Assembly: GCF_000024125.1 (NCBI RefSeq)
Contig: NC_013222.1
Coordinates: 2,520,501 to 2,584,500, forward strand
From: Robiginitalea biformata HTCC2501
GTDB taxonomy: Bacteria > Bacteroidota > Bacteroidia > Flavobacteriales > Flavobacteriaceae
Length of the DNA: 64,000 nucleotides
Reading direction: 5' to 3'
In this document: piece by piece, positions 9,314-17,638 of the stretch
Layout: each line of letters starts with the position of its first letter
How positions within the stretch are numbered: the first letter of the stretch is position 1
Position numbers and translations under genes: made by a program
Notes under the pieces: generated by a model
What the model was told of the DNA's origin: nothing
What the model saw: only the letters and a program-made list of their open reading frames with translations
Database searches by the model: none

Positions 9314-12300
9314 GTGAGTAAAGGGATTAAAATTGACGATGAGAAACACTGGTATAAAGATGCCATAATCTACGAATTGCATATCAAGGCATTTTTTGAC
9401 AGCAACGGGGATGGAATCGGGGATTTTCAGGGCCTGATCCAGAAACTGGACTATCTTGAGGACCTCGGGGTTACGGCCATCTGGGTCCTCCCCTTCTACC
9501 CTTCCCCACTGCGGGACGACGGTTACGACATCGCCGATTACTACAATATCAACCCCTCCTACGGAAAACTCAGGGACTTCAAGCGGTTTATCCGCGAAGC
9601 GCACAACCGCGGACTCAAGGTGATTACCGAGTTGGTAATCAACCATACCTCCGACCAGCACCCCTGGTTCCAGCGCGCCCGGAAGGCACCCCCCGGTTCC
9701 CGCCACAGGGATTACTACGTATGGAGTGACGACCCTGGAAAATACAAAGATGTCCGCATCATCTTCACGGATACCGAACCCTCCAACTGGACCTGGGACC
9801 CGGAGGCCAAAGCCTATTTCTGGCATCGGTTCTTTTCCCACCAGCCCGACCTGAATTTCGACAGCCCGGACGTACAGCAGGAGGTCTTCGACATTATGGA
9901 TTTCTGGTGCGAACTGGGAGTGGATGGATTCCGGCTGGATGCAGTCCCCTACTTGTTCGAACGGGAGGGCACCAATTGTGAAAACCTGCCCCAGACCCAT
10001 GAATTCCTCAAAAAACTCCGGGCACATATCGACAGCAAGTACGACAACAAGCTCTTTCTGGCCGAGGCGAATATGTGGCCCGAAGACAGTGCGGCTTATT
10101 TTGGCAAGGGCGATGAATGCCATATGAATTACCACTTCCCGATTATGCCGCGCATGTTCATGGCATTGAAAATGGAGGACCGCTACCCGATCATCGACAT
10201 CATCGACCAGACTCCGGAAATTCCCCCAACCTGCCAATGGGCCATCTTCCTGAGGAACCACGATGAATTAACCCTGGAGATGGTAACCGACGAGGAACGG
10301 GATTACATGTATAAGGTTTACACCAAAGACCCCCAGGCCAAGATCAATGTGGGGATCCGCCACCGCCTGGCACCCCTGCTGGAAAACAACCGAAGCAAGA
10401 TCGAGCTGATGAATGTACTCCTGTTTTCCCTTCCGGGTACGCCGGTCATCTACTACGGGGACGAAATCGGCATGGGGGACAATTTTTACCTGGGAGACCG
10501 GGACGGCGTTCGCACCCCCATGCAGTGGACCGGGGACCGCAATGCGGGTTTTTCCACTGCAAATCCCCATAAACTGTACCTCCCGACCATCATCGATCCG
10601 GAATACAAATACGAGGCGGTCAATGTGGAGTCCCAGCAAATCAACAGTTCCTCCCTCCTTTGGTGGATGAAGCGGATTATCGGCATGAGGAAACGCTACA
10701 AGGCGTTCGGGCGGGGGAACATAGAGTTCCTGGCCCCGGCCAACGCAAAGATAATCGCATTTATCCGGGCTTATGAAGGGGAACAGATACTCGTATTGTG
10801 CAACCTGTCGCGTTTTGCCCAGGCCGCCGACCTGGAACTCGGAACATTCGAAGGGCATACCCCGGTGGAGGTTTTCAGCCGGAACCGTTTTCCGCGAATC
10901 GGCCGGGAACCGTATTTGTTTACCCTGGCGCCTTTCGGCTACTATTGGCTCTCACTGGAGCAGGACGAACGCCTGGTGGAAGCCGGCCCCCCGCCCCGCT
11001 TAAAAGCCGACAAATGGAGTGGCCTGATGTCGAAGCCCCTTCGGAAAAAACTCCAGGAGGAAGTATTGCCGCGCTATCTGGATAACGCAGACTGGTACGC
11101 CGGGAGGAACCGGATTCGACAGAGCCTGGAAATCCGCAATTCGGCCGCCTTGCCCCTTCGCGGCTTGCCGAGCCGGTGGCTCGTGGTAAAAACCAGTTAT
11201 AACGACGGCCTGCCGGAACACTACCAGTTGCTGGTGGCGTGGATCCCGGAGGCCCGGCGGGAAGCCCTTCGCGACCTGCCGGATGCAGCGATACTCGCAG
11301 AGATGCAGCTCGGTTCGGAACCCGGTGTCCTCATCGATGCCATTTACGAGGAGCCTTTCCGGATGGCCCTTCTGCAATGGGTGCGGCAGGGGAAAAGATT
11401 CGAAACTGACGGGGGCGAACTGCACTTCAGCCGCGGCAAAAGGAAATTCCCGGCCCCTTCGGACCCCATGAAATCCCGGATCCTGCCTTCCGGCCAGACG
11501 TTCAGTTCCCTGCAATACGACGACCGCTACCACCTGAAACTCTATCGCCGACTGGACGATACGCTCAACCCGGATCTGGAACTCGCCCATTTCCTCTCGG
11601 AGGAAACCACGTATGAGCATGTCCCGGATTATCTGGGGGCAGTGACCTTTTCAGCAGCGGGAAGGACTACGCTGGCCCTGGGATTGGCCCAGGAACTCGA
11701 CCCCAGCCAGGGGACGGCCTGGGAATATACCCGGGATGCCTTCCACATGTTTTTTGAACGGGCCCTGGCAGCCGGGGAGGAAACTAAATTCAAGCCACCA
11801 AAAGGCGGCCTGACGGATCCGTTGCGTTTCGAAGACCTTCCGGAACTGTTGAAAGATCTGATGGGGAGCGCCCTGCCCGAACGCATTGTGCAACTGGGAG
11901 AGCGCACGGCCGGACTGCACCGGGCCCTGGCGTCCCAACCCGGGCGGGAAGGCTTTGAACACGAGGCCTTTTCCCTGCACTACCAGCGCTCGGTCTATTC
12001 CTCCCTGCAGGGATTGACCCGGGATGCATTTGACAAGCTTAGGAAATCCCTCAAGCGGCTCCCCGAGGAAATCCAGGAGGAAGCCCGGGAGGTGCTGGGC
12101 CTGAAGAACGACGTCCTCCAGTGTTTCAAACGGATATTCTCCCATAAAATGGAGGCGGTTAAAATCCGAACACATGGGGATTTCCACCTCGACCAGGTCT
12201 TGTGGACCGGTCGGGATTTCCTGATTCGGAATTTTGAGGGCGAGCCCATGCGGCCTTTCTCGGAACGCAGATTGAAGCGCTCCCCCCTAAGGGACGTCGC

Positions 12301-12634
12301 GGCCATGATCCGTTCGTTGCATTATGCAGTTTACGGCGCCTTACACGAAAGCGACTTGCTGGGCGGCGAAGGCAATGAAATTCAGGAATACTGGGCGCAA
12401 ATATGGAATCGGGCCAGTACGAGGCTCTACCTGAGCGGATACCTGAAATCCCTGGACGGTCCGGGCTTTATCCCCGAGGACCCCGACGACTACCGCATCC
12501 TGTTGGAAACCTTCCTGCTGGAAAAGGCGGTGTACGAACTCGGGTATGAACTGGAACACCGCCCGGACTGGGTGTTGATCCCATTGAGAGGAATTCGTTC
12601 CGTGCTCCGGGAAGCCGGGTTTCTCAGTTCCTGA
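9314..12634 (+). CDS. treS: Trehalose synthase fused to maltokinase (TreS-Mak)
   Basis: The 1106-residue fusion has a GH13 TreS domain at residues 1-550, interconverting maltose and trehalose: GDGIGDFQGLIQKLDYL, nucleophile D209 in DGFRLDAV, acid/base E251 in FLAEANMWP and D317 in LRNHDEL. The C-terminal half is a maltokinase (residues 580-1106) with HGDFHLDQ at about 954. Such fusions make maltose-1-phosphate for GlgE-type alpha-glucan synthesis; no glg gene is in the window. The expected DFEGEP metal motif reads NFEGEP (N973), a possible loss of a magnesium ligand. GTG at 9314 was chosen because AAGGA precedes it by four bases; a TTG at 9245 would add 23 unlikely residues. Confidence 0.93.
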   Translation: MSKGIKIDDEKHWYKDAIIYELHIKAFFDSNGDGIGDFQGLIQKLDYLEDLGVTAIWVLPFYPSPLRDDGYDIADYYNINPSYGKLRDFKRFIREAHNRGLKVITELVINHTSDQHPWFQRARKAPPGSRHRDYYVWSDDPGKYKDVRIIFTDTEPSNWTWDPEAKAYFWHRFFSHQPDLNFDSPDVQQEVFDIMDFWCELGVDGFRLDAVPYLFEREGTNCENLPQTHEFLKKLRAHIDSKYDNKLFLAEANMWPEDSAAYFGKGDECHMNYHFPIMPRMFMALKMEDRYPIIDIIDQTPEIPPTCQWAIFLRNHDELTLEMVTDEERDYMYKVYTKDPQAKINVGIRHRLAPLLENNRSKIELMNVLLFSLPGTPVIYYGDEIGMGDNFYLGDRDGVRTPMQWTGDRNAGFSTANPHKLYLPTIIDPEYKYEAVNVESQQINSSSLLWWMKRIIGMRKRYKAFGRGNIEFLAPANAKIIAFIRAYEGEQILVLCNLSRFAQAADLELGTFEGHTPVEVFSRNRFPRIGREPYLFTLAPFGYYWLSLEQDERLVEAGPPPRLKADKWSGLMSKPLRKKLQEEVLPRYLDNADWYAGRNRIRQSLEIRNSAALPLRGLPSRWLVVKTSYNDGLPEHYQLLVAWIPEARREALRDLPDAAILAEMQLGSEPGVLIDAIYEEPFRMALLQWVRQGKRFETDGGELHFSRGKRKFPAPSDPMKSRILPSGQTFSSLQYDDRYHLKLYRRLDDTLNPDLELAHFLSEETTYEHVPDYLGAVTFSAAGRTTLALGLAQELDPSQGTAWEYTRDAFHMFFERALAAGEETKFKPPKGGLTDPLRFEDLPELLKDLMGSALPERIVQLGERTAGLHRALASQPGREGFEHEAFSLHYQRSVYSSLQGLTRDAFDKLRKSLKRLPEEIQEEAREVLGLKNDVLQCFKRIFSHKMEAVKIRTHGDFHLDQVLWTGRDFLIRNFEGEPMRPFSERRLKRSPLRDVAAMIRSLHYAVYGALHESDLLGGEGNEIQEYWAQIWNRASTRLYLSGYLKSLDGPGFIPEDPDDYRILLETFLLEKAVYELGYELEHRPDWVLIPLRGIRSVLREAGFLSS

Positions 12635-12812
12635 GGGCCTTCATGTCGATCACAAACCGGTATTTGACATCGGCTTCGATGACGCGCATGCAAGCATCGT
12701 TGATGTCCTGCATGCGAATTAGTTCAATGTCAGAAGTAATCTGGTGTTTACCGCAAAAGTCAGGCATCTCCCGGGTCTGGGCCAGGCCACCGATCAGAAA
12801 GCGCGTAAGCCC
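12624..12812 (-). pseudogene. C-terminal remnant of a zinc-type alcohol dehydrogenase
   Basis: Minus-strand reading gives about 58 residues ending at a TGA at 12624, including FLIGGLAQTREMPDFC, IELIRMQDINDA and VKYRFVIDM. This is the exact order of the C-terminus of YjgB/CAD-type NADP-dependent alcohol dehydrogenases (GGxAETQEMxDFC, then DVRYRFVID). The match stops abruptly near 12812, and the remaining 300 residues, including the zinc and Rossmann parts, are absent. The remnant overlaps the treS stop by 11 bases. It is best explained as a relic of a deletion. Confidence 0.8.
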
Positions 12813-12851
12813 TTGCGGATTTCAATTTTATAGCGTGCAATTTCTCTATCC

Positions 12852-13268
12852 TCAAACGAGTTGGGCTTCCAGGTGGATCTTTGCATTGAGGAGGTTGGAA
12901 ATCGGGCACACTTCCTTTGCCTTCTGGGCGGTTTTTTCAAATGCCTCTGCCTGCATTCCGGGTACTTTCCCACGGAGGTTCAGGTGAATGTCGGTTACCT
13001 TCCCGTCCTCAAAATGGACTTCGGCCGAAACGTCCAGGCTATCTGGTGTGTACCCTTCTTCCCCAATGAGAAAACTGAGTTGCATGGCAAAACAACCTGC
13101 ATGGGCTGCGCCGACCAGTTCTTCAGGATTCGTCCCTTTGGTATCTGCAAACCGGGTATTAAAGGAATAAGGGGTTTGTTCCAATACGCCGCTGGCACTG
13201 CTGAGGGTGCCGCTGCCTTCTTTGCCGCCCCCTTTCCACAGGGCGCTTGCTTTACGGGTAAATTTCAT
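12852..13268 (-). CDS. OsmC-family peroxiredoxin
   Basis: The 138-residue protein matches the OsmC/Ohr fold: TNPEELVGAAHAGCFAMQLS carries the first redox cysteine and EVCPISN the second. The E-E-L-V-G-A-A-H-A-x-C pattern is diagnostic for OsmC, which reduces organic and fatty-acid hydroperoxides. An early RKASALWKGGGKEGSGTLSS segment matches the family N-terminus. The protein is cytoplasmic with no signal peptide. It lies just upstream of the alcohol dehydrogenase remnant in the same direction and may once have been co-transcribed with it. Confidence 0.93.
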   Translation of the reverse strand: MKFTRKASALWKGGGKEGSGTLSSASGVLEQTPYSFNTRFADTKGTNPEELVGAAHAGCFAMQLSFLIGEEGYTPDSLDVSAEVHFEDGKVTDIHLNLRGKVPGMQAEAFEKTAQKAKEVCPISNLLNAKIHLEAQLV

Positions 13269-13466
13269 GGTTCTGTGTTATGGTTAAAAATATTTGCCCA
13301 CGAGAACTGATGTCCTCCGCGGTTTAAAGCAAGATAATAAAAACGAAAGGTTCCCAAAGGCCTATGCTTCTTTTGAGGTGCCCGGCCATTCGATAACGCC
13401 TTAACCCGCGGGAACTCCTCCCTGTAACACTTCGGATTCCCGGTCGTCTTATCTATAAAGGCAAGC
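13269..13466. other. Intergenic stretch upstream of osmC
   Basis: No convincing gene is seen. A 72-codon minus-strand open frame crosses it (13265-13483) but has no recognisable domain, signal or start context. The osmC promoter should be here; only a weak AT-rich -7-like TATTTTTA is seen near 13287. Confidence 0.4.
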
Positions 13467-13577
13467 ATGAAACGGCTCAACATGAATTACGATTGGCGAC
13501 AGCTAACATACGACCGCAGGAATGGCTGGAACATTGGCCGTAAATTCCTTGCAGATACCGTATATTCGAGCAGGTAA
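13467..13577 (+). CDS. Possible 36-residue basic microprotein
   Basis: The reading frame starts MKRLNMNYDWRQLTYDRR and ends in VYSSR. It is rich in Arg, Tyr and Trp and has no membrane segment. It is the first of three consecutive small + strand frames before a strong terminator at 13972. Support is positional only; coding status is unproven. Confidence 0.25.
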   Translation: MKRLNMNYDWRQLTYDRRNGWNIGRKFLADTVYSSR

Positions 13578-13604
13578 AAGGCGGAAACCGCAATTCCCTG
13601 CCCC

Positions 13605-13724
13605 ATGGAACAGGCATTTTTCGAAATGATCCTTTGGATACTGCTCACCTTTGTCCTGGCAGTACTACTCCCCGCTTGCCTAATCTGGTACCTCTACAGG
13701 AAATACCGCAACCGGCATCGCTAG
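13605..13724 (+). CDS. 39-residue single-pass membrane microprotein
   Basis: The frame reads MEQAFFEM, then one clear transmembrane helix (ILWILLTFVLAVLLPACLIW) and a basic tail YLYRKYRNRHR. A hydrophobic helix followed by a positive C-terminal tail is the usual form of small bacterial membrane proteins with the N-terminus outside. It begins 27 bases after the 36-residue frame. Function unknown; it may be a regulator or toxin-like peptide, but nothing in the sequence decides. Confidence 0.5.
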   Translation: MEQAFFEMILWILLTFVLAVLLPACLIWYLYRKYRNRHR

Positions 13725-13754
13725 GCCGTAACTTTCGGCCTGAATTCCCCTTCG

Positions 13755-13859
13755 ATGGCATTCCTTCGTTTTTATTCGTTACTCACAGTTATACTACACC
13801 CCACCGGTGCGCAGCCACGGTACCATAGGGTTCATTCGGTGAAATTCTTAAATGTTTAA
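13755..13859 (+). CDS. Possible 34-residue secreted peptide
   Basis: The frame begins MAFLRFYSLLTVILHPTGAQ, which resembles a short signal peptide with an Ala-x-x cleavage site, followed by a 14-residue basic remainder (RYHRVHSVKFLNV). No family is recognised. It is the last of three small frames in a row before the terminator and could be chance. Confidence 0.25.
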   Translation: MAFLRFYSLLTVILHPTGAQPRYHRVHSVKFLNV

Positions 13860-13885
13860 CATAATAATATAAAGTTTAAACATTT
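13850..13885. promoter_or_regulatory. AT-rich inverted repeat
   Basis: AAATGTTTAA at 13850-13859 pairs with TTAAACATTT at 13876-13885 around a 16-base AT-rich loop. It could be an operator for a dimeric regulator or an RNA hairpin upstream of the terminator at 13972. The intervening stretch to 13971 holds no other feature that I can support. Confidence 0.35.
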
Positions 13886-13971
13886 ATTGGCTATTCCCCG
13901 GGAATTCCAGGGCTATCCACGTGATTGATACGGTAGTGATGCCCGAGTAATTGTTGGGAGACTATTAAATT

Positions 13972-13998
13972 AAAACCGCCCGGATTGGGCGGTTTTTT
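13972..13998 (+). terminator. Rho-independent terminator
   Basis: The stem AAAACCGCCC (13972-13981) pairs with GGGCGGTTTT (13987-13996) across a five-base loop and is followed by further Ts. It ends the + strand microprotein region. Because of the A tract on the other side it could also stop the minus-strand gene ending at 14067. Confidence 0.85.
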
Positions 13999-14066
13999 AT
14001 TTATACAACCATCACGAAACCGGGCAGCGTTATCGCCTACTACCTACCCGATTGACTCAGGGCTGG

Positions 14067-14294
14067 CTATACCTCGATGCGGCCCTGCAGGCGCTTTTCA
14101 ACCTTGCGCTTAATGGCCGTGAGGTTTTTCATTACCTCCATCAGGTGCTGATCCCTTGTTTTCTTATACACTTCGTTAATCTCGAGAATGAGTTTCTTGA
14201 GGTCCCGGGAAGCCTGCACCCGATCGCTGGTCGTAATGCGCGACCATTTGCGGTTTTCGAATTCTGAAGCTTTTTGTAATAATTCGGTAGTCAT
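14067..14294 (-). CDS. Small conserved-looking helical protein
   Basis: The 75-residue protein is highly charged and predicted all-helical (LLQKASEFENRKWSRITTSD, then DLKKLILEINEVYKK and MEVMKNLTAIKRKVEKRL). It has no signal peptide or membrane segment. The clean ATG, even codon use and flanking terminator support a real gene. I do not recognise the family; a DNA- or protein-binding helper is possible. Confidence 0.65.
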   Translation of the reverse strand: MTTELLQKASEFENRKWSRITTSDRVQASRDLKKLILEINEVYKKTRDQHLMEVMKNLTAIKRKVEKRLQGRIEV

Positions 14295-14526
14295 GATACT
14301 GGTTCTGATTTTATAGCAATTCTCGAACCCGGCTGTTGGTCACGGTTTTTTTCCGCCTTTTTTCATGGCCGGAAATTAAAATACGGCCAATCCCCGACAA
14401 CGATCCGCAACCCGGATTCCTTAAATAATTCCCCGAATTTAATATTTCTCTACAGACAGCTAAACACATTAACAAAAGTTTAATGTATTCGGCCTGAGGC
14501 GGCTAAAAGAACGGTTCTTTCCGACA

Positions 14527-15282
14527 TCAATGCATATAACTCCCGGCATTCATATCGACGGTGGTGCCCGTGGCGTGGTCCATTTTGCCGCTGCACATAA
14601 AGGCCACCAGGGGGGCGATGTCCCCGGGAACCGTCAGGTTGGGCAAAGCGATTTCATCCTGCAGTATTTTCTCGCCTTTCTGGCGAATAAACGTTTCCGC
14701 CATTTCGGTACGGGTAAAACCCGGGGCAATGGTGAACGCCACGATCCGGTCCCGCCCGAAGGCTCGCGCCACGGATCGGGCCAGGGAAGTCAGCCCCCCC
14801 TTTGACGCGGCATATCCCAGAAAATCTTCGGTCTCACCCCGGAAGGCCGCCCGGCTCCCGATATAGACCAGTCGGCCGCCACCCCGCATTTTAAAATGCT
14901 CCAGGGCCAGTTTCGTAAGCAATCCGCAAGCGTCCAGGTTAATAGCCAGGGTCTTTCGCCATACCTGCCACCAATCTGCAGTTGCCATTTCCGGCGGGTG
15001 CGGCAGGAAAACACCTGCATTGAGCACCAAAGCATCCAGGTGGCCCAATGCCTCCAGGCTTTTACGGAAGAGTTCCTCTGTTTCCGCCGGGTTCTCGAGG
15101 TTGGCAGCGAGGGTCGCAACTTTCGAATCCGGATGTGCTTTGGCCAACGACTCGGCAGCTTCCCGGTTTTTGTTATAGTGGGCGATGATACGCCCCCCCT
15201 GCCCGAGAAGTTCCCGGGCTACCGCCGCTCCGATACCCTGGGAAGCCCCGGTAACCAGTATATTTTGTCCTTTCAGTTCCAT
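14527..15282 (-). CDS. SDR-family oxidoreductase (FabG-like)
   Basis: The 251-residue short-chain dehydrogenase has the nucleotide-binding TGASQGIG at residues 11-18, the NAG motif at 88-90 and the catalytic S143, Y157 and K161 (GYAASKGG). The overall length and late FTRTEMAE segment match the classical 3-oxoacyl-ACP reductase type. These enzymes use NAD(P)H to reduce ketones. The gene is not next to fatty-acid genes, so its substrate is open. A 15-base palindrome (14506-14520) follows the stop. Confidence 0.9.
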   Translation of the reverse strand: MELKGQNILVTGASQGIGAAVARELLGQGGRIIAHYNKNREAAESLAKAHPDSKVATLAANLENPAETEELFRKSLEALGHLDALVLNAGVFLPHPPEMATADWWQVWRKTLAINLDACGLLTKLALEHFKMRGGGRLVYIGSRAAFRGETEDFLGYAASKGGLTSLARSVARAFGRDRIVAFTIAPGFTRTEMAETFIRQKGEKILQDEIALPNLTVPGDIAPLVAFMCSGKMDHATGTTVDMNAGSYMH

Positions 15283-15452
15283 CAGGCAGTTTCACGCTTA
15301 AATTTCTGTTGGGAAAGTAGGCAGATTGGACTGGAATTCCAATGGAAATTGACAGCGATGGGAATGCCCCGGGCGATACCCTTGTATTATTGCTGAATCA
15401 GCCGGGTAGCGTTCGGGATCCGTTAGATCTGGAATTCATTTCAAAAAAGGTC

Positions 15453-15481
15453 TTGAAAATAGCACAAACTGTCTACTTTTT
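15453..15481 (+). promoter_or_regulatory. Candidate promoter of the HELGH peptidase gene
   Basis: TTG at 15453-15455 and TACTTTTT at 15474-15481 are 18 bases apart. The -7 element has one mismatch to TAnnTTTG. It would give a leader of about 75 bases to the ATG at 15564 and argues against the longer frame beginning at 15342. Confidence 0.35.
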
Positions 15482-15563
15482 TTCGTATTCTTTTAATCAA
15501 AATGATTCAGCTATCACAGATCCCAAATGGCAAACCCCCGGGATCTCAAATCATAAAACTGGC

Positions 15564-16112
15564 ATGGCAAACCGCATCCCCGAATTCCTGACAACACCAT
15601 TTCAGAGGGCCCGCTCTCAGTATCCCGAACTGGCCGGGGTCCGCATCCGTCTCAGACTGCTCAGTAGGCCCGGCCGATCTACCATGACAGCCCGTCCAAC
15701 CTTTTGGTCGTTGTTTGCGGGCAGGAAGGCGCGCACCTACATCATCCGGATTAGTCCGACGGTTCAATTTGGAAATAAAACCGAATCATTGGCCGTTCTG
15801 CCGGCAGAGGTATTGGAGGGATGGTTTGCCCACGAATTGGGTCATGTAGTGGATTATTCGCGCTACAGCGGTTTTGGTTTGCTTGGGTTTGGCCTGAGAT
15901 ACCTGTTTTCCCCTTCCTTCAGGCGGGCTGCCGAATTCCGGGCAGATTACCACGCCGTATCGAACGGGTTACAGGAATCCATCCTGCGGACCAAGAATTT
16001 TATCCTGCACGAGGCGGACATACCCGAAGCCTATAAGGCCCGTATCCGGCGATTCTACAGTTCCCCGGAAGAAATCGAAGCCCTGGTTCAGGAGCTGGCT
16101 GCGGATTCCTGA
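15564..16112 (+). CDS. Putative zinc metallopeptidase with HELGH motif
   Basis: The 182-residue protein has HELGH at residues 90-94 in the context EVLEGWFAHELGHVVDY, and EFRAD at 124-128. HExxH followed about 30 residues later by ExxxD is the gluzincin zinc site, in which two His and one Glu bind zinc. A short hydrophobic segment (FGLLGFGLRYLF) sits between them, which could associate with membrane. There is no signal peptide with the chosen start (MANRIPEF). I cannot assign a peptidase family; the small size suggests a minimal gluzincin. The 3' end overlaps the convergent GH3 gene by 25 bases. Confidence 0.7.
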   Translation: MANRIPEFLTTPFQRARSQYPELAGVRIRLRLLSRPGRSTMTARPTFWSLFAGRKARTYIIRISPTVQFGNKTESLAVLPAEVLEGWFAHELGHVVDYSRYSGFGLLGFGLRYLFSPSFRRAAEFRADYHAVSNGLQESILRTKNFILHEADIPEAYKARIRRFYSSPEEIEALVQELAADS

Positions 16113-17638
16113 CCTGTACCCTGGTTCCGGACAAATTCCTCCCACTGGGAAAACTTATCGGGATCCATGACACGTTCCATCTTAACCTGTCCCCCCTTCT
16201 TTTTTTGCGACTCGTTCCAGCCGTAGAAGATTTCCGGGTCCACAACCTGTACCTTCACCCCCTCAAGCGCTTTGGACCTCGCCACCCGATAATTCTTATT
16301 GGCTTCCTGGAGGTGGTTGTCCAGGGAGGAGGCCAGTTCCTTTGAGTCTCTGGAATCCCGGCTGCCCAGGTACCAACAATGGTGAAATCCGTCGTCCAGG
16401 CGGATCGCCGCCAGGGTGTATTCCGGGATGGCCATGTCAAAGGTATTTTCCAGGTGCTGCACCCCGGCATCCAGTTTTTGCACCGATAATTGGGAGCCCA
16501 CTGTGTTCAGGAAGAATTTGGTCCTTCCCGTAATATGGATTTCCGCCCGGCCGGTATCCGAGAATGCCACCGTGTCTCCGATCAGGTAACGCCATGCCCC
16601 CGAAACCGTACTAATTACCAGGGCGTAATCTGTATCGGCTTCCACCTGGTCCAGGCCCAGGCTGGGGGCCTCCTGCCGTATGCTCCCGTCTTCTTCCAGA
16701 TTCTCGGGGACGAAAGGAACGAATTCAAAGTAAATTCCATTATCCGTGAGCAACTGCATTGCGTCGGTTTCCGGCCGGGTTTGCAGTGCCAGGAAACCTT
16801 CCGAAGCCAGATAGGTATCGATGACGGTAATTTCCCGGCCCATAAGCGACTGAAAACTCTTCCGGTACGGGCCAAAGGCCACCCCCCCGGAGGTATATAC
16901 CCGAAGGTTGGGCCAGATTTCATGGATGTCCCGGAGCCCGTGGGTGTCGATGACCTTGCGAAGCATCAGTTCAATCCAGCTGGGGATACCGCTCAGAGCC
17001 CCGATGTCCCAATCAGAGGCACGGTCGGCAATTCGCTGAACGCGGTCGTCCCAGTCGTCGATCCGGGCAATTTCCTCCCCGGGTTTATAGTAACTCCGGA
17101 ACCAAAAGGGAATATTCCCGGCACTGATACCTGAAATCTCGCCTTCTCGAAATTCCCCCTGCTCCTGTAAATCCGTGGAGCTCCCGAGCATCAGAATCTC
17201 TTTTTCGAAGAATTCCGAAGGCAGGTCAAAGTTGCGCAGGGATAATACCTGCCGGATCCCGGCATTTCGGATGCTCTTGATCATCTCGTCGGTTACCGGG
17301 ATCCGCTTACTGCTGCTGCCGGTGGTCCCGGATGAGAGCGCATAGTAATCCGGTTTGCCCGGCCAACTGATATCCGGGGATCCGTCCAGCTGTTTTTTCC
17401 ACCAGCCCTCGTGCATCCGGTTGTAGTCAAAATAGGGTACCTGTTCCCGGAATGCCTTGCGTATGTCGTCGGCCCCTAATAAGGCATCAAACCCATGGTG
17501 TTTCCCAAATGCCGTATCCCTCGCCTTCTCAAGCAAGCTGCGCAGTTGCGACTCCTGTTGATCCAAGTGGTTCTGATCCGGTTTTATGATGGCCCCGGCC
17601 TCGATGGCCTTCTTGATGATAGCTCCCAGTAATGGCAT
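16088..17638 (-). CDS. GH3-family acyl-acid-amido synthetase-like protein
   Basis: The 516-residue protein follows the GH3 (auxin-responsive promoter) family: N-terminal helical region, VPYFDYNRMHEGW, then the adenylate-binding YYALSSGTTGSSSKRIPVT, a central YTSGGVAFGPYRKSF and IDTYLASEGFLALQT, and a late ALEGVKVQVVDPEIFY. In plants GH3 enzymes adenylate a carboxylic acid and conjugate it to an amino acid. Bacterial members are common in Bacteroidetes, with unknown substrates. No carrier or peptide-synthetase gene adjoins it, so a stand-alone role is likely. Confidence 0.9.
   Translation of the reverse strand: MPLLGAIIKKAIEAGAIIKPDQNHLDQQESQLRSLLEKARDTAFGKHHGFDALLGADDIRKAFREQVPYFDYNRMHEGWWKKQLDGSPDISWPGKPDYYALSSGTTGSSSKRIPVTDEMIKSIRNAGIRQVLSLRNFDLPSEFFEKEILMLGSSTDLQEQGEFREGEISGISAGNIPFWFRSYYKPGEEIARIDDWDDRVQRIADRASDWDIGALSGIPSWIELMLRKVIDTHGLRDIHEIWPNLRVYTSGGVAFGPYRKSFQSLMGREITVIDTYLASEGFLALQTRPETDAMQLLTDNGIYFEFVPFVPENLEEDGSIRQEAPSLGLDQVEADTDYALVISTVSGAWRYLIGDTVAFSDTGRAEIHITGRTKFFLNTVGSQLSVQKLDAGVQHLENTFDMAIPEYTLAAIRLDDGFHHCWYLGSRDSRDSKELASSLDNHLQEANKNYRVARSKALEGVKVQVVDPEIFYGWNESQKKKGGQVKMERVMDPDKFSQWEEFVRNQGTGQESAASS

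Noticed and set aside
13265..13483. 72-codon minus-strand frame upstream of osmC
   Set aside because: No domain, signal peptide or start context; it overlaps the + strand micro-ORF and reads like low-information sequence. A homologue search would be needed to revive it.
14506..14520. Palindrome AAAGAACGGTTCTTT after the SDR gene
   Set aside because: The one-base centre cannot form an RNA loop, so it is not a normal terminator; an operator is possible but unsupported.
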